A stretch of DNA of 64,000 nt from Ostrinia nubilalis (taxonomy: Eukaryota > Arthropoda > Insecta > Lepidoptera > Crambidae), in assembly GCF_963855985.1 (NCBI RefSeq), contig NC_087107.1, positions 2,914,001-2,978,000 of the forward strand, read 5' to 3'. The position numbers and the translations under genes were made by a program. A model generated the notes under the pieces. It searched no databases. It had not been told where the DNA came from and saw only the letters and a list, made by a program, of their open reading frames with translations. This document shows, in pieces, positions 25,001 to 37,000 of this stretch. The first letter of the stretch is position 1, and every line of letters begins with the position of its first letter.

Positions 25001-28000
25001 TTTTTTTGTTCTACGACAAAAATTGACGAAGTTATGGCCAAATTACTAAAAAAGTTCACTGACCGCCCGGCGCGGGGACGATGACGTCACTATATCCGAT
25101 CCGAACGCTGCCGGCGTACTGCGTGGATAGAAAATATTTTTTTCTAGCCAAACTATCAGTTTTAGAGAAAAACTTGTAATGACATTTATTCATCAGAATA
25201 AAGTAAGCTATCGATAGGTAATTTTTAAAAATAGAAATAACGCAAAAAATCCATACGCTCATACGATTCAATGGAACGCAGTGACGCGATTGGAGTGGTA
25301 TATTTGGCGATTTATTCAAATAAAGTGTTCATAAGTGTTGTTAGTCATATCTTCTTCCAAGTAAAATATAAAAATGTATAAGTATTAATTTATTTACTTC
25401 TAACAATAAGGTATAGCTGAGGCAGATACACTCTGCCTAGGCTACAAGACATTGCTATGAAGATCATTTCGATGTACACGCAATACCTACCTGTTATTTA
25501 GTTTTTCTGAGTTAAACCTACGTACCTACCTATCTATTCGCCGTTCCCATGGACGGGCCAGCTGCTGCAGGAAAGGACAGCTGCTCCCTCCTGGAAATTA
25601 TTTAATCTTAGCCTAGAAGCTGGGTATGACTCCCCCGCCCCCCTCCTCTCCCCAGGTCATAAGCTGGGCATGACTTCCCCCTCGGCCAGAAGTTGGGTAT
25701 GATTCCCCCCCCCCTTCCTTCCCCTTCCTCATTGAGTATGATTTTTATTTTTAAAAATTACTGGTCGATAGGTTACTTTATTTTGATGAATAAATGTTAT
25801 TGAAAGTTTTTTTCTAAAACTGATAGTTTAGCTGGAAAAAAATATTTTCCATCCCAATAGTACGCCGGCTGCGCTCGATTCGGATATAGTGACGTCACGC
25901 GGCCCTGCGTACGTTGACTTTTAGCGGCAAAAACGGCCTATATTTATTACTTAATATCTTCGTAAGTAATGGTCCGATTTGGATAATTCAAAAAGATATA
26001 TCTTTCTTATGTCTTAAAGATTAACGTAGATACTAATTTTATTGAATTTTCTACAACAGTACTGATCCTCATTATACCCTCATTTCTTCCAGTACCACTA
26101 CAGCAGCGGTCCTGTGTGCAACCAAGTGGTGTCGCTGGTGCGGATAGTCTTGCATACCGTGGAAGCGCAGCATCATCAATGCAAACGGATCCCGCCGATG
26201 ATTGTTATGCCGCATATACCGCGCCCTAGAGGTAAGTGCTGGAAGACTAAACTTTGTTTCAAAGAGATAAGGTTTAAAATTATGATGTGCAGCACTACCA
26301 GTGCAAGAGGATCCCGCCAATGATTGTTATGCCGCATATACCGCGCCCGAGAGGTAAGTGCTGGAAGACTGAACTTTGTTTCAAAGAGATAAGGTTTAAA
26401 ATTATGATGTGCAGCACTACCAGTGCAAGAGGATCCCGCCAATGATTGTTATGCCGCATATACCGCGCCCGAGAGGTAAGTGCTGGAAGACTGAACTTTG
26501 TTTCAAAGAGATAAGGTTTAAAATAATGATGTGCAGCACCACCAGTGCAAGCGGATCCCGCCGATGATCGTCATGCCGCATATACCGCGACCGAGAGGTA
26601 AGGATAAGGTTTAAAATAATGATGTGCACCATCAGTGCAAGCGGATACCGCCGATGATTGTCATGCCGCATATACCGCGCCCGAGAGGTAAGACTGAACT
26701 TTGTTTCAAAGGGATAAGGTTTAAAATAATTATGTGCACCATCACCAGTGCAAGCGGAGACCGCCCATGATCGTCATGCCGCATATACCGCGCCCGAGAG
26801 GTAAGTGCTAGAAGACTGAACTTTGTTTCAAAGGGATAAGGTTTAAAATAATGATGTGGAGCATCATCAATGCAAGCGGATCCCGCCGATGATCGTCATG
26901 CCGCATATACCGCGCCCGAGAGGTAAGTGCTGGAAGACAGAACTTTGTTTCAAAGGGATAAGGTTTAAAATAATGATGTGCACCATCAGTGCAAGAGGAT
27001 CCCGCCAATGATTGTTATGCCGCATATACCGCGCCCGAGAGGTAAGTGCTGGAAGACTGAACTTTGTTTCAAAGGGATAAAGCTTAAAATAATGATGTGC
27101 AGCACCACCAGTGCAAGAGGATACCGCCCATGATCGTTATGCCGCATATACCGCGCCCGAGAGGCAAAGCTAGATGATTTTGAGCCTTCAATAAAAGTAC
27201 ACAACGTTCATATGTAAATATTTTAAAAACAACAAAACGAGAAAACGACTAGCTGTTTTCTAAGTTCAAATCGTCGTTTCAAGAATGCCACTGCTCTTTA
27301 TTATAGTCCGGTCGCCGAGCACGTAGAATTTCGTCCAGTGTGCAGCAGTGAGTGTGCGAACGCGACAGCAATATAATTACGCGCGAGCGATAAGAATGGG
27401 TATCTTGGGGTCATTGGACGAAATTCTACGTGCTCGGCGACCGTACTTTAGACAGCATTGGCTGTTTAACGATATTTGCTGATCAATGCTCGTTTTGCGG
27501 TCTGAACAATCGCCCCGATACTATCAAATGTTCATTTTACTGTATAGTGCAGATCGCCATTTGCTCTTACACGTTGTTTTTAGTCCAGCGAGAAAACAAT
27601 TGGAACTTTGTTATCGGACGTGTATTTTTTGGGTGAAAAAAAAAATGGTTGACATAGCAATAGTCTCTTTCATAATAATAGCGTACAGTGGCAGCGGTGG
27701 AATAAATAGCTCACGTGCGATGTCAAATTTTCCAGTGGCATCATCCATCATCATAATTTCAGCTGAACGTCCACTGCTGAACATAGGGCTCCCCCAATGC
27801 TATCCATGTTGCCCGGTTGGTAGCGGCCTGCTTCCAGCGCCTTCCTGCTACCTTTATGATGTCGTCGGTCCACCTTGTGGGTGGACATCCCACGCTGCGT
27901 CTTTCGGTACTATGTGCCCTGCCCATTGCCACTTCAGCTTGCTAATCCGTCGGGCTATGTCAGTGACTTTAGTTCGTTTACGGATCTCCTCATTTCTAAT

Positions 28001-31000
28001 TTGATCTCGTAAAGTTTACAGTTTATTAGACCAAAATAAAGGAAATTTCGAAGACACTAAACTTTCAAACTGGTCGCGTCATGTGTGGTCTCTCAACGGA
28101 CGCTATGGCAGAAACTTAGATGCAACTTAAAAGTAACTAGCAGTTGCAGTTGCGTTTCACCGTCTGTTCTGGGCCTAAAATACGTACTGTATTCTTGCTC
28201 TTTCTTCTCAGATCTCAGCCAGCCGTCTCTCAAAACAGAGTTAGAAGCGACAACCGCGGCGGCCGGCAGCAGCCCGCTGGCAGCCCTGGAGCGCAAGCCC
28301 AAGCTGACCGCCAAGCCACACATGCACACGCACTGGGAGGAGCCCGCCAAGGCCGCCAAGTGAGTGCTGCTACTGTCCCGTACAGGTGTAGGCCAAGGGT
28401 CACTTTAGATCCATCTAAAGTCACCACTCCAGAAGCTCCAGCCTAAAGTCACCACTGCAGCGGCTGGAATATTTGGCAGCCTGGGAGAAGCCCGCCAAGG
28501 CTGCCAAGTGAGTGTCTGGTACTGTCCCATACAGATGTATGCCAGGGGTCGCTTTAGATAGAGCTAGAAGTTGGAACTGCAGCGGCTGGAAGCAGCTGTA
28601 GTCCACAATTCCATATACATACATAGCATAGCCTACGCCACATACTTGGCATCCTTGAAAGAGCCCGCCAAGACCGTCAAGGGAGTGGCTACGAAACTAT
28701 TCCCATCTCTCGTTTCCACCGCTGCAACTCCTGTGTAGCCAGGATCTACAGCTTGACCGCCAATAAAACCCAACCAGTGAAGGTCAAGTGAGTGGCTGTT
28801 GCTGTCCCATACAGATGTAAGCCAGGGGTCGCTTAAGATGGATCCAGAAGTCATCACAGCGGCTTGTAGTAGCTGTAGTTCACATACATAGTCTACATAC
28901 TTGGCAGCCTTGGAGAAGCCCGGCAAGGTTGCCAAGTGAGTGCTGCTACTGTCCCTGGAGCGCGAGCCAAGCTCACCGCCAAGCCGCACATGCACACGCA
29001 CTGGGAGGAGCCCGCCAAGGCCGCCAAGTGAGTGCTGCTACTGTCCCATACAGGTGTAGGCCAACGGTCACTTTAGATGGAGCCAGAAGTCACCACTGCA
29101 GCGACTTTAAGCAGGCTGCAAGCCACATACATAGCAGCATTAGAGGAGTCTGCCTAGGTCGCCAAGCGAGTGGCTGCTACTGTCCCGTACAGATGTATGC
29201 CATGGGTCGCTTTAGACGGAGCTGGAAACGACTGGCAGCAACTGTAGTCCACAAACGTAGCCTAGGTAGGAGTCTGTCAAGGCCGCCAAGTGAGTGCTGC
29301 TACTGTCCCTGGAGCGCGAGCCAAGCTCACCGCCAAGCCACACATGCACACGCACTGGGAGGAGCCCGCCAAGGCCGCCAAGTGAGTGCTGCTACTGTCC
29401 CATACAGGGGTCGCTTTAGATGGAGCTAGAAGTTGGAACTGCAGCGGCTGGAAGCAGCTGTAGTCCATAATTCCATATAAATACATAGCATAGCCTACGC
29501 CACATACTTGGCATCCTTGAAGGAGCCCGCCAAGACCGTCAAGTGAGTGCTGCTACTGTCCCATACAGATGTATCATGTACGCCAAGGGTTAGACGGAGC
29601 TGGAAAGACTGGCAGCAAATTTAGTCCGCAAACATAGCCTACCTACTTGGCAACCTTGGAGGAGTCTGTCAAGGTCGCCAAGTGAGTGGCTGCTACCGTT
29701 CCACTGGAGCTTATCGCTTTAAATGGAGCCAGAGGTCATCACTGCAACAGCTAGAAGCAGCTGCAGTCCACATACATAGTGTACATACTTGGCAGCCTTG
29801 GAGAAGCCCGCCAAGTCCGCCAAGTGAGTGGCCGCTACTGTCCCGCCGGAGCGCGAGCCAAGCTCACCGCCAAGCCACACATGCACACGCACTGGGAGGA
29901 GCCCGCCAAGGCCGCCAAGTATGTCATCATCATCATTAGTTCATTTAGCTGTACTGTGGCTGTACTTCCAGTTCTAAGGCCTCAGCCTCGAATTTAGCGG
30001 GCAGCGGCGCGGGCAACGCAGACCCGTTCTCGAAACAAGCGGGCAGCTCGCGCGGCGCTTTAGCGGCGAAGTGTTGTGTTCGGGGTTGTGTTGTCGAGAT
30101 ATTTGTTTTTATTCGCGAACGAAATATCTGAACTACAGCGACAATTTTATTTTGATTCAAATTTATTCCTAACGCACGATTTATTGTGGGCAAAAGAAGG
30201 AGTGCGCTGCCCGCTCGTTGCCCGCTCCCGCGCCGCTGTTTTCGAGAACCGGTCTATTTGATTTTACGCATAAGATCCTGCCGCTCCCGCGCCGCTACCG
30301 CCGCCGCCCCGCTGCCCGCTAAATTCGAGGCTGAGGCCTAAGACAGTCATCTCTAGGATAGCCTTTCCGAAGCTGAGTTAGACAGCGGAGCGAGACCAGA
30401 GGCACCAGAGGCGAACCAGAGGCAAATGTAGGATTCGGCCTAAACTCCCCACACTGGCTAGACACGAGTAGGAGGGGTGATATTCGCATACTTTTGGTAA
30501 TCACTTACCATCAGGTGATCCGTGATCCGTCTGCTCGTTTGCCTCCTGTCACATAAAAAAAATAATATTTTATCCTTTAGTCGCCTATTACGACATTGAC
30601 AAGAAGAATGGAGGTCTGATTCTATTCTGCCGGAACACAATAAACATTTTACATTCCTCATTTGCTCTGCTCTGGCAGCTATGATACTGAGTCAAAATTT
30701 ACTCTAAGGAAAATTGCATTACAATTTCAACCGTTAAAGCTTCAAGAATATAAGGTACAATAGTATTCGACACTCAAAAATCCCTTGCCGTTCCATCAAC
30801 CCTATAGTGTGCGCAGTCCTATGTCTCCATTTAGTTATGAAGTCTTAATTTTACTATGTTTCATTCTAGATATAAACAATGGAGTTTGGAACAAGAATCA
30901 TCCGAAAGCGAGCTGATAGCAATTCCAGAGACCAGCGACAAATCTGATACTACTGTCCATGGGAGCACTGCGCCGGTAAATATGTATAATTTATACATAT

Positions 31001-34000
31001 ACATAGTTATTTAAATTATGATTACAGTGCAAGAATGGCTCTCAAGATAGGTCCCGATAATTGATGTTTACTGTCCATGGTGTATATCTTTTCTAAAAGG
31101 TTACATAACCTTTGTTTGGTCACCTGTCATCCACTTTACACTGGAGAGAGGTTGAATCTTAACTTCGAACTCCTCCTATGTTCCATGTCCAATGACAGTT
31201 TAACTTTCCTCCGGGACAAACTTGACCTTCACTGGTTGGGTTTTTATTGCCGGTGAAGCTGTAGATCCTGGCTACACAGGAGTTGCAGTGGTGGGAACGA
31301 GAGGTGGGAATAGTCCCGTTATATGAAGTCACGGGCACAGCTAGTAACTTAATGAATTATACAAGTAAAAAAAAATATACCTACATATTTCTATTGGCAA
31401 ACAGTGTCTTGTCCTTGTGTTTTGTGCTAATACTTTTTTTACTGTATTATTTGTTGATTGTGAAATACTTTTTAGGGATCCTTCGATGAGCCTTCTCACT
31501 ACGAGGACCCGCCGCCTAAGATCGAAACGCCGGCCGCCTCATCTCATCCACCGTTGAATAAGATTAGTGTAAGTTACATTATCCCTCAATCACTCAATGG
31601 TAATTTAGTAACCATATTATTTAGAACTTTGTTGCTTCGTGTTAAAGTTCAAAAACAATGAAATATTTTAACTTGCTTATCCGATTAAGGATCATAATAT
31701 AAGAGGGTTACCTCTATCTATACTATAGAGCACAAAATGTTGAGAAGGTTCATTTGTTTTCAACCTTATGATATAAGTGAGTAAGGTTGTAAAGGCCTAA
31801 TTGACGAAACCACGATGGCGTCATTATAATTTTGTCCTTATTAGGTATACGTTATTTATTGCTCTTTGAATTGCTCATAATGTTAACCGTGTATATTTTT
31901 GTATACGCAGACGGCTGTAGGGTCGCGTTCGGCTCACCAACTGTCTACCAGTTCATCTGTATCAATTGGCAGCGATTCTTCCAACTTGTAAGTAAATTGC
32001 TAAACAACAAAAAAAATGTTTTTGCTTTTCAATTCCTTAGAAAAGTTGTGATGTGCATTCAAATTACACAACTATGGTTCGATTACAAAATGTCAAATAA
32101 GGTCTAGAAAGTATAATGTTTTTTTATGCACTTTTATATGTATTGTACAGAAAATCAACACCAATGAGCGGCCAGTCGGTAGAAATATGGCCCGACCAGC
32201 TACATCAACAGACATCTCCCCGGGCGAAAATACTTGGAAAGCAAAAACGTATTGTAGGTAAGTCAAAATAAATATTTAATTTAAATAATATGTCTGCTAA
32301 GGCTGCCTGCAATGCCACCAAGAATGCTCAATAGCGACTCAAAAATAAAATTAATTATCGTTCGCCAATCTGTCGACGGCGTTCGACCTATTAGACTTCG
32401 CACATACGCATTACGATACTAAAACCTTTAATCTATTAGGTTAGGTTACTGTTAGAAAACCGTGTTCTCATTTGGAAGTAATACAGAGGGAACTTTTGGA
32501 CCACAGTGGGCAGCAGTACTTCACCAGATACGGCGCCGTCGTCCAATGGCGATGGACTGGCCGCCACGCACCATCATGCCCGGCATAGAAGTCCAGGTGA
32601 ATATTGTTGTTTAGATGAATTTATTAAGATCACTTATTAAGCTAATTTTATTATATTACAGTATCAACACTCACTGACTTATTAGGTTGTGCATTAGAAA
32701 AATATAAGAAAGAAGAATTTTAGTTTTCATTTATGGTTAATTGTTTCGTATACCACGACAATGAGCTATCCCTTGGAATTACTCTACTTTCACTGGTTGG
32801 GATTGATCTCATTTTATTTTCTCAAATTGTGTCTCGTACCTATTGTACACACGCCCACACTGTTAACTATCCATTTCCGTTTTTGCTCTCGCTCTAATCA
32901 AATGGCGATTCTTTGCGATAGAACGAGATGACATGACTTTCGATGGGCAGTTAACACTGTTGGCGATAGTACATGTAATATGCGAACCTAAAACCTCGCC
33001 AAGCCTTTTATTCAACGAAGGGAGTGTAAGCTAAGTCCTCCAAATGTCTCTGGCTAATAAAAGAGGGTCTGCCTTCTGCAGTGGAGTCTAAATGACCGGC
33101 GAGTCTAGAATGCGCGCCACAATATAATATTGTTGCTGATTTTAAACGACAAATGTATGGGCTTGTCGTCTAAAATCGATAAAATGTCTCGATAAAACGA
33201 TATAATGGCGCGCATTCCAGGCTAGCAGATGATGATGACGTTAAAAACGACTAATATTCATTATTATGCGTGTACGTAGTGAAGTGTGGCAACCCGTACG
33301 CGTCGCCGGAGTCTCCGTTATCCAAGATGGAACTGGCGTGGAGTGCCGTGCCGCTCGCGCCGCACCCTCCGCCGCACCAGCCCTTCCACATCCCGCCGCA
33401 GGAGAGGTGAGACAAGTGTCTACTGTGCGCACGCACAGGGAAGTGTCCCTATGCGTCGCCGGAGTCTCCATTATCCAAGATGGAACTGGCGTGGAGTGCC
33501 GTGCCGCTCGCGCCGCACCCTCCGCCGCACCAGCCCTTCCACATCCCGCCGCAGGAGAGGTGAGACAAGTGTCTACTGTGCGCACGCACAGGGAAGTGTC
33601 CCTATGCGTCGCCGGAGTCTCCATTATCCAAGATGGAACTGGCGTGGAGTGCCGTGCCGCTCGCGCCGCACCCTCCGCCGCACCAGCCCTTCCACATCCC
33701 GCCGCAGGAGAGGTGAGACAAGTGTCTACTGTGCGCACGCACAGGGAAGTGTCCCTATGCGTCGCCGGAGTCTCCATTATCCAAGATGGAACTGGCGTGG
33801 AGTGCCGTGCCGCTCGCGCCGCACCCTCCGCCGCACCAGCCCTTCCACATCCCGCCGCAGGAGAGGTGAGACAAGTGTCTACTGTGCGCACGCACAGGGA
33901 AGTGTCCCTATGCGTCGCCGGAGTCTCCATTATCCAAGATGGAACTGGCGTGGAGTGCCGTGCCGCTCGCGCCGCACCCTCCGCCGCACCAGCCCTTCCA

Positions 34001-37000
34001 CATCCCGCCGCAGGAGAGGTGAGACAAGTGTCTACTGTGCGCACGCACAGGGAAGTGTCCCTATGCGTCGCCGGAGTCTCCATTATCCAAGATGGAACTG
34101 GCGTGGAGTGCCGTGCCGCTCGCGCCGCACCCTCCGCCGCACCAGCCCTTCCACATCCCGCCGCAGGAGAGGTGAGACAAGTGTCTACTGTGCGCACGCA
34201 CAGGGAAGTGTCCCTATGCGTCGCCGGAGTCTCCATTATCCAAGATGGAACTGGCGTGGAGTGCCGTGCCGCTCGCGCCGCACCCTCCGCCGCACCAGCC
34301 CTTCCACATCCCGCCGCAGGAGAGGTGAGACAAGTGTCTACTGTGCGCACGCACAGGGAAGTGTCCCTATGCGTCGCCGGAGTCTCCGTTATCCAAGATG
34401 GAACTGGCGTGGAGTGCCGTGCCGCTCGCGCCGCACCCTCCGCCGCACCAGCCCTTCCACATCCCGCCGCAGGAGAGGTGAGACAAGTGTCTACTGTGCG
34501 CACGCACAGGGAAGTGTCCCTATGCGTCGCCGGAGTCTCCATTATCCAAGATGGAACTGGCGTGGAGTGCCGTGCCGCTCGCGCCGCACCCTCCGCCGCA
34601 CCAGCCCTTCCACATCCCGCCGCAGGAGAGGTGAGACAAGTGTCTACTGTGCGCACGCACAGGGAAGTGTCCCTATGCGTCGCCGGAGTCTCCGTTATCC
34701 AAGATGGAACTGGCGTGGAGTGCCGTGCCGCTCGCGCCGCACCCTCCGCCGCACCAGCCCTTCCACATCCCGCCGCAGGAGAGGTGAGACAAGTGTCTAC
34801 TGTGCGCACGCACAGGGAAGTGTCCCTATGCGTCGCCGGAGTCTCCGTTATCCAAGATGGAACTGGCGTGGAGTGCCGTGCCGCTCGCGCCGCACCCTCC
34901 GCCGCACCAGCCCTTCCACATCCCGCCGCAGGAGAGGTGAGACAAGTGTCTACTGTGCGCACGCACAGGGAAGTGTCCCTATGCGTCGCCGGAGTCTCCG
35001 TTATCCAAGATGGAACTGGCGTGGAGTGCCGTGCCGCTCGCGCCGCACCCTCCGCCGCACCAGCCCTTCCACATCCCGCCGCAGGAGAGGTGAGACAAGT
35101 GTCTACTGTGCGCACGCACAGGGAAGTGTCCCTATGCGTCGCCGGAGTCTCCATTATCCAAGATGGAACTGGCGTGGAGTGCCGTGCCGCTCGCGCCGCA
35201 CCCTCCGCCGCACCAGCCCTTCCACATCCCGCCGCAGGAGAGGTGAGACAAGTGTCTACTGTGCGCACGCACAGGGAAGTGTCCCTATGCGTCGCCGGAG
35301 TCTCCATTATCCAAGATGGAACTGGCGTGGAGTGCCGTGCCGCTCGCGCCGCACCCTCCGCCGCACCAGCCCTTCCACATCCCGCCGCAGGAGAGGTGAG
35401 ACAAGTGTCTACTGTGCGCACGCACAGGGAAGTGTCCCTATGCGTCGCCGGAGTCTCCATTATCCAAGATGGAACTGGCGTGGAGTGCCGTGCCGCTCGC
35501 GCCGCACCCTCCGCCGCACCAGCCCTTCCACATCCCGCCGCAGGAGAGGTGAGACAAGTGTCTACTGTGCGCACGCACAGGGAAGTGTCCCTATGCGTCG
35601 CCGGAGTCTCCATTATCCAAGATGGAACTGGCGTGGAGTGCCGTGCCGCTCGCGCCGCACCCTCCGCCGCACCAGCCCTTCCACATCCCGCCGCAGGAGA
35701 GGTGAGACAAGTGTCTACTGTGCGCACGCACAGGGAAGTGTCCCTATGCGTCGCCGGAGTCTCCATTATCCAAGATGGAACTGGCGTGGAGTGCCGTGCC
35801 GCTCGCGCCGCACCCTCCGCCGCACCAGCCCTTCCACATCCCGCCGCAGGAGAGGTGAGACAAGTGTCTACTGTGCGCACGCACAGGGAAGTGTCCCTAT
35901 GCGTCGCCGGAGTCTCCATTATCCAAGATGGAACTGGCGTGGAGTGCCGTGCCGCTCGCGCCGCACCCTCCGCCGCACCAGCCCTTCCACATCCCGCCGC
36001 AGGAGAGGTGAGACAAGTGTCTACTGTGCGCACGCACAGGGAAGTGTCCCTATGCGTCGCCGGAGTCTCCGTTATCCAAGATGGAACTGGCGTGGAGTGC
36101 CGTGCCGCTCGCGCCGCACCCTCCGCCGCACCAGCCCTTCCACATCCCGCCGCAGGAGAGGTGAGACAAGTGTCTACTGTGCGCACGCACAGGGAAGTGT
36201 CCCTATGCGTCGCCGGAGTCTCCATTATCCAAGATGGAACTGGCGTGGAGTGCCGTGCCGCTCGCGCCGCACCCTCCGCCGCACCAGCCCTTCCACATCC
36301 CGCCGCAGGAGAGGTGAGACAAGTGTCTACTGTGCGCACGCACAGGGAAGTGTCCCTATGCGTCGCCGGAGTCTCCATTATCCAAGATGGAACTGGCGTG
36401 GAGTGCCGTGCCGCTCGCGCCGCACCCTCCGCCGCACCAGCCCTTCCACATCCCGCCGCAGGAGAGGTGAGACAAGTGTCTACTGTGCGCACGCACAGGG
36501 AAGTGTCCCTATGCGTCGCCGGAGTCTCCATTATCCAAGATGGAACTGGCGTGGAGTGCCGTGCCGCTCGCGCCGCACCCTCCGCCGCACCAGCCCTTCC
36601 ACATCCCGCCGCAGGAGAGGTGAGACAAGTGTCTACTGTGCGCACGCACAGGGAAGTGTCCCTATGCGTCGCCGGAGTCTCCATTATCCAAGATGGAACT
36701 GGCGTGGAGTGCCGTGCCGCTCGCGCCGCACCCTCCGCCGCACCAGCCCTTCCACATCCCGCCGCAGGAGAGGTGAGACAAGTGTCTACTGTGCGCACGC
36801 ACAGGGAAGTGTCCCTATGCGTCGCCGGAGTCTCCGTTATCCAAGATGGAACTGGCGTGGAGTGCCGTGCCGCTCGCGCCGCACCCTCCGCCGCACCAGC
36901 CCTTCCACATCCCGCCGCAGGAGAGGTGAGACAAGTGTCTACTGTGCGCACGCACAGGGAAGTGTCCCTATGCGTCGCCGGAGTCTCCATTATCCAAGAT

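Noticed and set aside
26072..27204. Series of minus-strand ORFs with MAGSSCT... and [11 protein letters not shown] repeats
   Set aside because: Antisense shadows of the exon 21 array.
27486..28004. 172-residue plus-strand ORF
   Set aside because: Runs antisense through a frameshifted RTE fragment and has no recognisable domain.
28144..29939. Several ORFs with [20 protein letters not shown] repeats on both strands
   Set aside because: Shifted-frame readings of the exon 22 array.
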